Positions 1 to 8,671 of a stretch of DNA of 28,235 nt are shown here, one piece after another. Both the position numbers and the translations under genes were made by a program. The stretch is taken from NCBI RefSeq assembly GCF_003333325.1, contig NZ_QOLC01000060.1, positions 1 to 28,235 on the forward strand. Reading direction: 5' to 3'. The first letter of the stretch is position 1, and each line of letters starts with the position of its first letter. This DNA comes from Candidatus Ulvibacter alkanivorans (GTDB taxonomy: Bacteria > Bacteroidota > Bacteroidia > Flavobacteriales > Flavobacteriaceae). Under the pieces are notes generated by a model that saw only the letters and a list, made by a program, of their open reading frames with translations, was not told the origin of the DNA and searched no databases.

Positions 1-18
1 GAAGAAATCTCTAAATAG
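1..18 (+). CDS. C-terminal end of an upstream gene (partial)
   Basis: The first 18 bases read in frame 1 as EEISK followed by a TAG stop, three bases before the next ATG. In this tightly packed polysaccharide locus that spacing fits the tail of an upstream gene cut by the window edge. Five codons cannot identify a product, so only the existence of an open tail is claimed. Confidence 0.35.
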   Translation, partial: EEISK

Positions 19-21
19 GCT

Positions 22-1119
22 ATGAGAATAGTTCATATTATAAATAGCTTGAATACAGGAGGAGCCGAAAAACTGGTGTTAGAAACTATTCCTGAATACA
101 GAAAAAAGGGGTTGATGGTTGATGTTGTGCTACTAGACGGTACCGAGCATCCTTTTGTAAAGCAATTAAAGAGCAATAATGATATAACGCTTTTTAGCTT
201 GGGAGTAGGAGGAATCTATAATCCGTGGAATATTTTTAAACTCAGAAAATATCTAAAGAACTACGATATTGCTCACGTTCATTTGTTTCCTGCACTGTAT
301 TTTGTTGTTTTTGCTAAGGTACTCTCAAACGCGAAAATTTCTTTGGTGTACACCGAGCACAGTACCTCCAATCGAAGATTAAAGAATACTATCTTTAGTT
401 TTATCGATAAACATATTTATCGCTTTTACCATCGGATCATATGTATTACAGAAGAAATTCGTCATATCATACAGAACCATACGGGATTAAATTCAAAACG
501 AGTAAAAGTAATTGAAAATGGGGTTGATATTTCAAGATTTCATAACGCATTGCCACTTGAGAGACATAAGATCGATAAGAGGCTTATAGCAAGTGATCTT
601 GTTCTCATCCAAGTAGCGAGATTTAATCAACCAAAGGATCAAAAAACAGTAATTAGATCTTTAACCCGTTTACCACAAAATGTAAAACTCCTGCTTATAG
701 GAGACGGAGAATTAAAAAATGAATGCGAAGCGTTAGTAGGTCAATTACAGCTCAAATCTCGAGTTTTTTTCTTAGGATTGCGCATGGATGTACCGCAGTT
801 GTTGAAAATGGCAGATATCGTGATATTATCATCTTTTCATGAAGGTTTGTCGCTATCAAGTATAGAAGGAATGGCGGCAGGGAAGCCATTTGTAGCTACG
901 AATGTACCAGGATTAACCGATGTAGTAAAAGGGGCCGGAGTATTGTTCGAACCGAAAGATGAAAAAGGCTTAGCCAACGAAATTAATAAGTTAATAGATG
1001 ATAGTTTATATTACAATGAGATCGCTGCCGCCTGTTTAAAACGCTCAGAACAGTACGACCTCAAAAAGATGGTTGAACAACACATTAAACTGTACGAAGC
1101 ATGCCTAAGAAAAAATTAA
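22..1119 (+). CDS. GT4-family glycosyltransferase
   Basis: Probable cytoplasmic, membrane-associated retaining glycosyltransferase that adds one sugar to the lipid-linked repeat unit of the surface polysaccharide. The 365-residue length is normal for GT-B enzymes. The N-terminal Rossmann half opens with MRIVHIINSLNTGGAEKLV, where the glycine-rich loop binds the acceptor. The C-terminal nucleotide-sugar domain has ENGVD near 165-169, LLIGDGE near 224-230 and an intact EX7E pair (Glu274 and Glu282 in HEGLSLSSIE). Donor and acceptor cannot be read from the sequence. The ATG lies three bases after the preceding stop. Its 3' end overlaps the next glycosyltransferase by 19 bases, which suggests co-translation. 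Confidence 0.9.
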   Translation: MRIVHIINSLNTGGAEKLVLETIPEYRKKGLMVDVVLLDGTEHPFVKQLKSNNDITLFSLGVGGIYNPWNIFKLRKYLKNYDIAHVHLFPALYFVVFAKVLSNAKISLVYTEHSTSNRRLKNTIFSFIDKHIYRFYHRIICITEEIRHIIQNHTGLNSKRVKVIENGVDISRFHNALPLERHKIDKRLIASDLVLIQVARFNQPKDQKTVIRSLTRLPQNVKLLLIGDGELKNECEALVGQLQLKSRVFFLGLRMDVPQLLKMADIVILSSFHEGLSLSSIEGMAAGKPFVATNVPGLTDVVKGAGVLFEPKDEKGLANEINKLIDDSLYYNEIAAACLKRSEQYDLKKMVEQHIKLYEACLRKN

Positions 1120-2261
1120 TCCGTGTCACTACAGTTCCGTTGTCATTAGAAAAACTATTGGAAGGGCAACTATCGTTCATGCAACAATTTTATGAGGTGA
1201 TCGCTGTTTCTTCGGAAGCCGACCGCTTAAAGCAATATGGCGAAAATGAAGGTGTTGCCACTTTTCATCTTCATCAAACACGGAAGATCACACCATTTCA
1301 AGACCTCAAAGCGGTCGTGACCTTATATCGCTTTCTGAAGAAAGAAAAACCATTAATCGTTCACACCCATACGCCTAAAGCAGGTATCGTCGGAATGTTT
1401 GCTGCATGGCTGGCTGGAGTGCCATTGCGTCTGCATACCGTAGCCGGACTTCCATTGCTGGAAGCCTCAGGAATAAAACGAAAGGTGTTGAATACCGTTG
1501 AAAAACTAACCTATAAGTTGGCCACGAACGTTTATCCCAATTCCCAAGGTTTGTATGATATCATTCTTGCCGAAAGATTCACCAAAGAAAAAAAATTAAA
1601 GGTACTAGGGCAGGGTAGTAGCAATGGCATCGATACACGCTATTTTTCGCCGGAGCACTTTTCCGAAGCAGAACTACTTCAGAAAAAACAACAACTAAAC
1701 ATCCCTCAATCCGACCTTATTTTTGTTTTTGTAGGACGAATTGTTTCAGATAAAGGGATCAACGAATTGGTTACTGCATTTACAAAACTGCAACAAAAGT
1801 TCCAAGATTGTTCGTTATTGTTAGTGGGGCCATTCGAAAATGATCTCGACCCTGTTTCAACTGGCACGCAAGAATTGATCGATCAAAACAAAAAAATCAT
1901 TCTAACTGGGTATCAAAGTGATGTACGCTTATATTATGCCTTAGCTAACGTACTGGTTTTTCCTAGTTATAGAGAGGGCTTTCCAAATGTAGTGATGCAG
2001 GCTGGAGCCATGGAATTACCATCTATTGTGACTAATATTAATGGCTGTAACGAGATCATAGCGCATAAGGAGAACGGTCTCATAGTTCCGCCTAAAGATG
2101 GTGAAGCGCTACACCATGCAATGGAATTAATAACAACCAATAACGCGCTTCGGAAAAAAATGGCTTCAAACGCAAGGCCAAGAATTGTGAAACGTTACGA
2201 TCGTCAAACCATGTGGCAGGCAATTTTAGAAGAATACAAATTATTAGAAACCAATCTTTAG
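1101..2261 (+). CDS. GT4-family glycosyltransferase (second)
   Basis: A second GT-B glycosyltransferase of 386 residues, likely acting early in repeat-unit assembly because it sits directly before the initiating phosphoglycosyl transferase. The N-terminal half carries VHTHTPKAGIVG near 87-98, typical of WbpL/CapM-neighbour transferases of Bacteroidota. The C-terminal half has FVGRIVSDKGI near 210-220 and SYREGFPNVVMQAGAM near 289-304. In that last motif the second glutamate of EX7E is a glutamine (Glu292, Gln300). From memory this is common in this subfamily, so it is not taken as inactivation. The start lies inside the end of the upstream gene. The sugar specificity is unknown. Confidence 0.9.
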   Translation: MPKKKLIRVTTVPLSLEKLLEGQLSFMQQFYEVIAVSSEADRLKQYGENEGVATFHLHQTRKITPFQDLKAVVTLYRFLKKEKPLIVHTHTPKAGIVGMFAAWLAGVPLRLHTVAGLPLLEASGIKRKVLNTVEKLTYKLATNVYPNSQGLYDIILAERFTKEKKLKVLGQGSSNGIDTRYFSPEHFSEAELLQKKQQLNIPQSDLIFVFVGRIVSDKGINELVTAFTKLQQKFQDCSLLLVGPFENDLDPVSTGTQELIDQNKKIILTGYQSDVRLYYALANVLVFPSYREGFPNVVMQAGAMELPSIVTNINGCNEIIAHKENGLIVPPKDGEALHHAMELITTNNALRKKMASNARPRIVKRYDRQTMWQAILEEYKLLETNL

Positions 2262-2269
2262 TACCTTTG
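2262..2269 (+). promoter_or_regulatory. Candidate -7 box of a promoter before the sugar transferase
   Basis: TACCTTTG matches the Bacteroidota -7 consensus TAnnTTTG and lies in the 12-base gap between the glycosyltransferase stop and the GTG start at 2274. No convincing -33 TTTG is seen at the usual 19-base spacing. Transcription would begin at or within a few bases of the start codon. If real, it gives the sugar-transferase group an internal promoter. Confidence 0.45.
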
Positions 2270-2273
2270 CAGC

Positions 2274-2906
2274 GTGTACCGAACTGTTATCAAGCCTACC
2301 TGTGATTTTTTAGTTGCCCTAGTGGCATTTGTCTTGCTTTTACCTATTTTTCTAGTGGTGGCTATCTTATTATGGATGTCTTTAAAAGGTAATCCGTTTT
2401 TTACTCAAACGCGTCCAGGTAAAAATAAAAAACTGTTTAAGATAATTAAGTTTCGCACCATGAGCAATGAGCGTGACGAGCAGGGAAAATTACTTCCGGA
2501 TGAAGATCGCTTAGGCGGTTTCGGAGCGATCGTTAGAAAAACAAGCTTAGATGAATTGCCACAATTGCTCAACGTGATCAAGGGAGATATGAGTATAGTG
2601 GGGCCTAGACCGTTGCTTCCTGAATATTTGCCCTTATATAATTCTGAACAGCAAAAAAGGCATGATGTCAAACCGGGAATCACAGGATGGGCACAAGTAA
2701 ACGGAAGGAACTCGGTAACTTGGGATGAAAAATTTACGTTAGACGTATGGTATGTACATCATATAAATTTTTTACTTGATCTAAAGATATTGTTTCTAAC
2801 TGCAAAGAAAGTAGTCAACTCTGAAGGTGTCACAGCAACAGGTCATGTTACTATGCCTACCTTTGTAGACTATGTAAAAGAAAAGAATTTGAAAAAAAAA
2901 GAATGA
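2274..2906 (+). CDS. PglC-type undecaprenyl-phosphate sugar phosphotransferase
   Basis: Monotopic phosphoglycosyl transferase that starts repeat-unit synthesis by moving a phospho-sugar from a UDP-sugar to undecaprenyl phosphate on the inner membrane face. The 210 residues are the minimal PglC-size catalytic core without the extra helices of WbaP/WcaJ. Residues 10-34 form one hydrophobic segment broken by Pro24, the re-entrant helix of this family. The catalytic Asp-Glu pair is Asp93-Glu94 in [14 protein letters not shown] (58-63), [13 protein letters not shown] (106-118) and [13 protein letters not shown] (133-145) are diagnostic. The start is GTG, chosen because MYRTVIK begins just before the membrane segment as in homologues. 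The stop overlaps the next ATG as ATGA. With the PglF and aminotransferase genes downstream, a 4-amino-4,6-dideoxy UDP-sugar is the likely substrate (inference). Confidence 0.93.
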   Translation: MYRTVIKPTCDFLVALVAFVLLLPIFLVVAILLWMSLKGNPFFTQTRPGKNKKLFKIIKFRTMSNERDEQGKLLPDEDRLGGFGAIVRKTSLDELPQLLNVIKGDMSIVGPRPLLPEYLPLYNSEQQKRHDVKPGITGWAQVNGRNSVTWDEKFTLDVWYVHHINFLLDLKILFLTAKKVVNSEGVTATGHVTMPTFVDYVKEKNLKKKE

Positions 2907-3943
2907 AGAATATTTTAATTACCGGAGCAGGAGCTTTATTGGGTCAAGGCGTGTTGCGATGTTTGCATTTTGCAAAAGGACCCTATCGAATTATAACTGC
3001 AGATCCGAGTGTTCATGCAACAGGACATAGTTTAGCAGATGTATGTTATACCGTTCCATTTGTGTCTGGCGCCATGTATAAGAGCCGAATTCAAGAAATA
3101 TGCGAGGAGGAGGCTATCGATATCATTTTGGTAGGAACTGATGTCGAATTGCCGTTTTTTGCCGAACATCAAGAAGAATTTCAAAACAAATACAACCTTC
3201 GGATTGTTGTGTCCAAAAAAGAAGTTATTGAAATTGCCAACAATAAATATCTTACAGCTCAATTTCTTAAAAAAAATAATTTTCCTTACCCTGTTTCTGC
3301 ACTTACTACCGATGCAAAAGCTATTTCAAAATTACGTTCATCTTGTGAGTATCCTATGTTTGCCAAGCCCTACGATGGTGCTCGATCTATGGGTATTGAA
3401 GTAATAAAGAATAAAGCCGATTTAGATCGTATTTGCAGCTATGAAAACAATTTGGTAGTCCAAGAGTATTTAAATGATGCTGAAGGGGAATTTACAACTG
3501 GCTGCACCGTCATTGATGGAAAATGTGCAGCCATCGTTTCACTAACACGTGATTTGCGTAACGGAAATACTTGGCGCGCATTTAGAAATGGTGCATCCCC
3601 TTATGATACTACTATCAAGGAGATCGCAGAAGCTTTGGGTGTTGAAGGCCCTGTGAATTTTCAATACCGAATTAAAGACGGCAAACCGGTTGTATTTGAA
3701 ATTAACTGTCGTTTTAGCGGAACCACACCGCTGCGTTATATGTTTGGTTTTAATGAAGTGGAAGCCCTCTTGGAATACTATCTAAACGGAACTACGATTG
3801 AGCAACCCCAACTCAAAGATGGCGTAGTATTAAGAACATTCTCAGACCTGTTTATGTCGAATGAAATGCTCCGTAATTTCGAAGAAAAAGGCACGACTAG
3901 CCAATATGAAACGCAGTATTTCCCTTTTAAAGTAAACGCATGA
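2903..3943 (+). CDS. ATP-grasp ligase, CarB-like, in the polysaccharide locus
   Basis: A 346-residue ATP-grasp enzyme related to the carbamoyl-phosphate synthase large-subunit fold. Such enzymes activate a carboxylate as acyl phosphate and join it to an amine or similar nucleophile. Order: pre-ATP-grasp Rossmann domain (1-105, [10 protein letters not shown] near 8-17), ATP lid and lysine ([16 protein letters not shown], Lys155), adenine-binding Glu188 in VVQEYL, and metal ligands Glu266 and Asn268 in [10 protein letters not shown]. All key positions look intact. It is locked between sugar transferase and dehydratase by ATGA overlaps at both ends, so a role in modifying the repeat unit, for example acylating an amino sugar with an amino or hydroxy acid, is the best inference. 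The substrate is not known. Confidence 0.85.
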   Translation: MKNILITGAGALLGQGVLRCLHFAKGPYRIITADPSVHATGHSLADVCYTVPFVSGAMYKSRIQEICEEEAIDIILVGTDVELPFFAEHQEEFQNKYNLRIVVSKKEVIEIANNKYLTAQFLKKNNFPYPVSALTTDAKAISKLRSSCEYPMFAKPYDGARSMGIEVIKNKADLDRICSYENNLVVQEYLNDAEGEFTTGCTVIDGKCAAIVSLTRDLRNGNTWRAFRNGASPYDTTIKEIAEALGVEGPVNFQYRIKDGKPVVFEINCRFSGTTPLRYMFGFNEVEALLEYYLNGTTIEQPQLKDGVVLRTFSDLFMSNEMLRNFEEKGTTSQYETQYFPFKVNA

Positions 3944-4839
3944 AATATCTGATATTTGGCGGAAGTGGATTTATAGGCTCTGCACTCAAAACATACCTGC
4001 AAGATCGAGGGGAAGAGGTGTTAACAATCTCTAGATCGGGTAAAAATGATGGTTTGGCAATTGATATTACGCGTCCGTCAGAATTTGAGAATATTGAATT
4101 CATCCCGGATGTCATTGTTAATTGTGCATCTCGGCTTCCCCAAGGAGGGATCAATTCGACCGACCCAACATTCGTGAATGAATTATTTTCCACAAACGTT
4201 TTGGGTGGCGTGAACATTTGCAAATGGGCTGTTGAACAGCGTGTTTCGAACCTTTTAAATTTATCTACTTTGGCGGTAGTAAATAAGCCTTGGCCGAATC
4301 CGTTACAGGAAACTTCAGTGCAATTACCAACCGGCCAGCATACCGCCTATGGGATGTCGAAACTTTCGCAGGAACAGATGATGAACGAAGCGGTACACAA
4401 CACTGGAACAAAAGTGATTCATTTGCGTTTAGCTTCGATATATGGAGATTCGATGGAACCTTCAGGCGTGCTTTTTTTTATATTGAATCGGCTTCAGAAG
4501 AACGAAACAGTGACTCTCACCAATGCGAATAAAGTAAAGTTCGATTTTATGCACGTAAAAGATGTGTGTAAAAGCATTCTATATCTTTCCAAAGAAAAAA
4601 TAACACATCCCATCATCAACACGGCGAGTGGAAATTCGATTTCATTAATGGAAGTCGCCAGCATGCTCAAAGAGATCACCGGTTCTTCTGCTGAAATTCA
4701 TAATACAGATGAAACTACGGAAACTTCAGAAGCAACCATACAGGTCGATCTTTTAAAACATTACCTCGGAAAGGAAAACGACACCTTTATTCCATTGCGA
4801 GAAGGACTGACTACCCTAGTTAAAAATAATACCATATGA
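3940..4839 (+). CDS. NAD-dependent epimerase/dehydratase (extended SDR)
   Basis: An extended short-chain dehydrogenase of 299 residues, probably acting on a nucleotide sugar or on the product of the adjacent ATP-grasp enzyme. The NAD-binding motif is GGSGFIG (7-13). Catalytic residues are the Ser109/Thr110 region in NLSTLAVV and Tyr137-xxx-Lys141 in TAYGMSKLSQEQ, all present. The C-terminal part has the family pattern FDFMHVKDVCKSILYL, then INTASGNSISLMEVA. Residues 1-95 lack an obvious NDP-sugar signature, so epimerase, 4-reductase or 4,6-dehydratase activity cannot be separated. Both ends overlap neighbours by the four bases ATGA. Confidence 0.88.
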   Translation: MKYLIFGGSGFIGSALKTYLQDRGEEVLTISRSGKNDGLAIDITRPSEFENIEFIPDVIVNCASRLPQGGINSTDPTFVNELFSTNVLGGVNICKWAVEQRVSNLLNLSTLAVVNKPWPNPLQETSVQLPTGQHTAYGMSKLSQEQMMNEAVHNTGTKVIHLRLASIYGDSMEPSGVLFFILNRLQKNETVTLTNANKVKFDFMHVKDVCKSILYLSKEKITHPIINTASGNSISLMEVASMLKEITGSSAEIHNTDETTETSEATIQVDLLKHYLGKENDTFIPLREGLTTLVKNNTI

Positions 4840-5480
4840 GACTGCTGGTAATTGGTGATGTACATGGAAACATTATTGCCTTAGAAAAGGTATTACAAGC
4901 GTTCCAAAACGAAGTAGATGCTATCGTCTCTCATGGTGATGTTGTGAACTATGGCCCGTGGAGTAATGAATGTGTTGCGCTACTCAAGGAAGTAGATTGC
5001 CAGAATTTGATGGGCAACCACGAAGAAGCGTATCTGCAAGGAGCCTACAATGGAAAGAGTGATCTGGTGAAGGCTTTTTTTGCGGTTACTTATAAAGACT
5101 TCATATATCTGGATGAAATTCGTAATTATCGAGAATACTTTGAAATAGGAGAATTCTTAATCCGTCATACAATTAACGATTCGTATTATTATCCCGATTC
5201 AGACCTTACCGATGTTGTTTTAACTAAAAATACGATTATTGGGCATTCCCACTATGCGTTTCACAGGACATTATCCAATGGAAAAACCCTAACCAACACA
5301 GGAAGTGTGGGACAAAACAGAAAAAATCTTTCAAAAATTGAATGTATAATTCTTGAGGTTGAAAAAAAGCAAATCATACCAAAAACGTTAATCTATGACC
5401 CAATACCTATAATAAACGAAATGAGAGTGAAAAAATTTCCCGAAATTTGCATCCAATATTATCAAAGTAAACTCCGCTAA
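4836..5480 (+). CDS. Calcineurin-like metallophosphoesterase
   Basis: A 214-residue metallophosphoesterase of the YfcE/MJ0936 type. The two-metal site is complete: Asp8 and His10 in GDVHGN, Asp35 in SHGDVVNYGP, Asn61-His62 in LMGNHEEA, His111 in LIRHT, and GHSH at 136-139, followed by NTGSVGQNR. No signal peptide is seen, so it should be cytoplasmic. Its ATG overlaps the SDR stop and it is followed 11 bases later by the sugar aminotransferase, an unusual place for this fold. It might remove a phosphate from a sugar or acyl intermediate made by the two genes before it, but the substrate cannot be inferred from sequence. Confidence 0.87.
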   Translation: MRLLVIGDVHGNIIALEKVLQAFQNEVDAIVSHGDVVNYGPWSNECVALLKEVDCQNLMGNHEEAYLQGAYNGKSDLVKAFFAVTYKDFIYLDEIRNYREYFEIGEFLIRHTINDSYYYPDSDLTDVVLTKNTIIGHSHYAFHRTLSNGKTLTNTGSVGQNRKNLSKIECIILEVEKKQIIPKTLIYDPIPIINEMRVKKFPEICIQYYQSKLR

Positions 5481-5491
5481 GTCCTCACATT

Positions 5492-6619
5492 ATGCCTAAA
5501 ATATACCTTTCGTCTCCACATATGGGAGGCACCGAGCGACAATATGTAAATGAAGCCTTCGATACCAACTGGATCGCTCCTCTTGGTCCTAATGTCACCG
5601 GATTTGAATCTGATCTTGAGCAGTATTTAGGAAACGACGTTCATGTTGCAGCACTTAGTTCCGGTACGGCTGCCTTGCATTTGACGTTGATACTGTTAGG
5701 CATATCCAAAGGTGATGAAGTACTCTGCCAGAGCATGACCTTTTCGGCCTCGGCGAATCCTATTGTCTATCAAGGTGCTACGCCTGTTTTTGTGGATAGC
5801 GAACCTGACACTTGGAATTTGTGCCCCAATCACTTAGAACAAGCGATTAAAGATCGAATTAAGAAGGGGAAGAAGCCTAAAGCCATCATTGCAGTGCATT
5901 TGTATGGCATGCCGTATAAGGTAGAAGCAATTCGAAAGATAGCAGATACTTATGAAATCCCAATTGTTGAGGATAGTGCCGAAGCGTTAGGAAGTACCTA
6001 TAAGGACGCTCCCTGTGGAACCTTTGGCGATATTTCTATCCTATCGTTCAACGGAAATAAGATCATTACAACCTCCGGTGGTGGTGCCTTGGTAAGCCAT
6101 AACGAAGCTCACAAGGAAAAAGCCATCTTTTTAGCTACGCAAGCACGTGACCATGCACCGCATTATCAGCATTCCGAGATCGGCTACAACTATCGGTTAA
6201 GCAATATATCTGCCGGAATAGGTCGCGGACAAATGGAAGTGTTAGACGATCATATAAAATTGCGGAGGGCAATGCATTCTTTTTATGCTGAATTGTTTAG
6301 TGCTTCGGAAGGGGTTTCAGTTTTTTCTGAACCCTCAAGTGCATATTTTTCAAATCACTGGTTGAGCTGTATTACTGTGAACGAAAAGGAAAGCGGATTT
6401 ACTTCCGAAGCAATACGATTGCATCTGGCCGAAGATAATATTGAATCAAGACCGCTTTGGAAACCAATGCATATGCAACCTGTCTTTAAAGATGCCCCCT
6501 ATTATGGATCTGGCGTGGCTGAGAATCTATTTAAGAACGGACTTTGTTTACCATCCGGGTCTAATCTGAAAGAATCTGAAAAACAAAGGATTAAAGTTAA
6601 ATTAACTTCCTATACTTAG
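5492..6619 (+). CDS. DegT/DnrJ/EryC1/StrS sugar aminotransferase (PglE-like)
   Basis: A PLP-dependent aminotransferase of 375 residues that converts a UDP-4-keto-6-deoxy sugar to the 4-amino sugar, normally with glutamate as donor. MPKIYLSSPHMGGTERQYV at the N terminus is the usual PglE/WlbE-like opening. SSGTAALHL (57-65) holds the phosphate, Asp161 in VEDSAEALGS pairs with the PLP ring nitrogen, and Lys190 in SFNGNKIITTSGGG is the Schiff-base lysine. The C-terminal RPLWKPMHMQPVF loop is also typical. Together with the PglF-type dehydratase 36 bases downstream it forms the first two steps of a bacillosamine-like pathway. Confidence 0.93.
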   Translation: MPKIYLSSPHMGGTERQYVNEAFDTNWIAPLGPNVTGFESDLEQYLGNDVHVAALSSGTAALHLTLILLGISKGDEVLCQSMTFSASANPIVYQGATPVFVDSEPDTWNLCPNHLEQAIKDRIKKGKKPKAIIAVHLYGMPYKVEAIRKIADTYEIPIVEDSAEALGSTYKDAPCGTFGDISILSFNGNKIITTSGGGALVSHNEAHKEKAIFLATQARDHAPHYQHSEIGYNYRLSNISAGIGRGQMEVLDDHIKLRRAMHSFYAELFSASEGVSVFSEPSSAYFSNHWLSCITVNEKESGFTSEAIRLHLAEDNIESRPLWKPMHMQPVFKDAPYYGSGVAENLFKNGLCLPSGSNLKESEKQRIKVKLTSYT

Positions 6620-6627
6620 ATATTAAG

Positions 6628-6635
6628 TATATTTG
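6628..6635 (+). promoter_or_regulatory. Candidate -7 box upstream of the PglF-like gene
   Basis: TATATTTG fits the Bacteroidota -7 consensus, nine bases after the aminotransferase stop and 20 bases before the GTG start at 6656. The -33 element is weak. It suggests the dehydratase can be transcribed separately from the upstream sugar genes. Confidence 0.45.
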
Positions 6636-6655
6636 CATCACTTAACCTATTGATT

Positions 6656-8629
6656 GTGAACACCCCAAAAACATTATTTAAAAGCCTGTATCAAGGAGAC
6701 GATAAGATCAAAATGCTAGATCAACGGTATCTGCCACGATGGATCGTTGTTTTGATCGATGCTTTTTTAGCGATTATTTCGTTAGGATTAGTGTATTTTA
6801 TATTGCTTGGTTCCCCTTTGAATTTCTTCGAAGTGCTTTCGTTGCCAATGCAAGGAGCTATCATTCTAGGAGTGAATGTGGTCTTCTTTTTCGTGTATAA
6901 GACCTACTCTGGTATAATTCGACATTCTACTTTTACCGATGTATTAAAACTGGCGTTTTCGTCGTTTACAACAGCCGCGTCTATCGCCATCTTTAATTAC
7001 ACCTACGTGGCTGTATTTGGTGAGAAAATATTTTTGACCACCTCTTTATTATTGTATTTGCTTATATCGTTTGTGATCATGCTCTTTTTCCGAATCGCGG
7101 TAAAAGAAAGCTACCAATTCCTTAGAAACACGGCGAGTAACTCGAAGAAAAAAAGAGTGGCGATCATTGGGGTTGACGACCATACGATTTCATTGGGGAA
7201 AGCACTAACGACCGAATCTAACATGCCGTTTCAACTTATTGGATTCTTAACACGAAATATCGAATCTACTCGATACAAGATCTTGGGAAAACCCGTATTC
7301 CCTATTAAAGATAAACTTTCCGAAGAATTAATTACCCTTAATATTGAAGGCGTTCTTATCATGAGCGAATCCTTTACAGGGAAAGAAAAAAATGAGATCG
7401 TTGAGCATTGTTTGGCAAGTAACGTCGAAGTGTTTAACGTTCCTACGGTAGAGTCCTGGAACAAGAAAGAGGATATCGACAAGCAAATTAAACCAATTCA
7501 GATAGAAGATTTATTGGAGCGTGAGCCAATTCATATTGACAACGAACTTATTAAACAAGACCTAAGCGGGAAGACCATTTTAGTAACCGGTGGTGCCGGC
7601 TCTATTGGAAGTGAGATCGTGCGACAATTGGCGCAATTCTCTCCAAAATTGTTGGTGATTCTTGATCAAGCTGAAACTGCACTTCACGAACTAGATCTGT
7701 ATTTACAGCTAAATTATCCTGAACTCAATTTTATAACGGAATTAGCGGATATTAGTAATATGCACCGGGTAGGCTTGCTTTTTAGCAAGTATGAGTTTAA
7801 CATAATCTATCACGCAGCGGCCTATAAACATGTTCCCATAATTGAGCGAAATCCGCATGAGGCCATTTATGTGAATATTTTAGGAACGGTAAATCTTTCT
7901 ATACTAGCGGCCAGTTATGACATCGAAAAGTTTGTAATGGTCTCTACCGATAAAGCCGTGAATCCAACCAATGTCATGGGGGCATCGAAAAGAGCAGCCG
8001 AAATGTATGTGCAGTCGCTTCAAAATGAAAAAGGGGTGCATACGCGATTTATTACGACTCGCTTCGGAAACGTTTTAGGTTCAAGCGGATCGGTGATCCC
8101 TCACTTTAGAAAGCAGATTTCGCAAGGGGGACCGGTAACCGTGACCCACGAAAATATTATTCGCTATTTTATGACCATTCCGGAAGCCTGTCAGTTAGTG
8201 CTTCAAGCGGGTACCATGGGAGCAGGAGGGGAGATCTACGTATTCGACATGGGTAAACCTGTAAAGATATTAAACCTTGCCGAACGCATGATACGCCTTT
8301 CGGGTCTTGAACCATATGTAGACATCGACATTAAGATCACAGGCCTGCGTCCCGGAGAAAAACTGTACGAAGAGCTGTTAAATGACACCTCTACCGTTCA
8401 GCCAACACATCATCCTAAGATCATGATATCTAAAGTTCCAACGGTCGAATTTATAGACGTAAAGAAAAAGGTCAAGGAGATCGTAAAATCGGCTACCAGA
8501 GATAAGGATAAAAAGGTGGTGAAACTTCTTAAAGAATTGGTCCCGGAATTTAAGAGTGAGAATTCAGAATTTCAAGAATTAGACCATCCTAAACGAGAGG
8601 AATCAACAGAGATCAAGATTTCTACCTAA
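6656..8629 (+). CDS. Membrane-bound UDP-sugar 4,6-dehydratase (PglF/WbpM/CapD family)
   Basis: Inner-membrane enzyme that oxidises and dehydrates UDP-GlcNAc to the 4-keto-6-deoxy sugar used by the neighbouring aminotransferase. About four transmembrane helices lie in residues 28-150, then a CoA-binding-like Rossmann domain (about 165-265) and the catalytic SDR domain with GGAGSIG at 312-318. The active site is the PglF type: Thr-Asp-Lys at 430-432 in VSTDKAVNPTNVMGASK, with Met440 where ordinary SDRs have tyrosine, and Lys444. The length of about 657 residues fits the large subclass. The start is uncertain: TTG at 6650, GTG at 6656 and ATG at 6713 are in frame. GTG is preferred because the next ATG sits immediately before the conserved RYLPRW motif. 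Confidence 0.93.
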   Translation: MNTPKTLFKSLYQGDDKIKMLDQRYLPRWIVVLIDAFLAIISLGLVYFILLGSPLNFFEVLSLPMQGAIILGVNVVFFFVYKTYSGIIRHSTFTDVLKLAFSSFTTAASIAIFNYTYVAVFGEKIFLTTSLLLYLLISFVIMLFFRIAVKESYQFLRNTASNSKKKRVAIIGVDDHTISLGKALTTESNMPFQLIGFLTRNIESTRYKILGKPVFPIKDKLSEELITLNIEGVLIMSESFTGKEKNEIVEHCLASNVEVFNVPTVESWNKKEDIDKQIKPIQIEDLLEREPIHIDNELIKQDLSGKTILVTGGAGSIGSEIVRQLAQFSPKLLVILDQAETALHELDLYLQLNYPELNFITELADISNMHRVGLLFSKYEFNIIYHAAAYKHVPIIERNPHEAIYVNILGTVNLSILAASYDIEKFVMVSTDKAVNPTNVMGASKRAAEMYVQSLQNEKGVHTRFITTRFGNVLGSSGSVIPHFRKQISQGGPVTVTHENIIRYFMTIPEACQLVLQAGTMGAGGEIYVFDMGKPVKILNLAERMIRLSGLEPYVDIDIKITGLRPGEKLYEELLNDTSTVQPTHHPKIMISKVPTVEFIDVKKKVKEIVKSATRDKDKKVVKLLKELVPEFKSENSEFQELDHPKREESTEIKIST

Positions 8630-8671
8630 TTAATTATGTAGGAATTCTATTTATAGGTTTTTCATAAGCCG

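Noticed and set aside
1974..2000. Loss of the second glutamate of EX7E in the second glycosyltransferase (Gln300) as inactivation
   Set aside because: From memory the EGFPNVVxQAGAM form is common in this glycosyltransferase subgroup of Bacteroidota, so it is a family trait.
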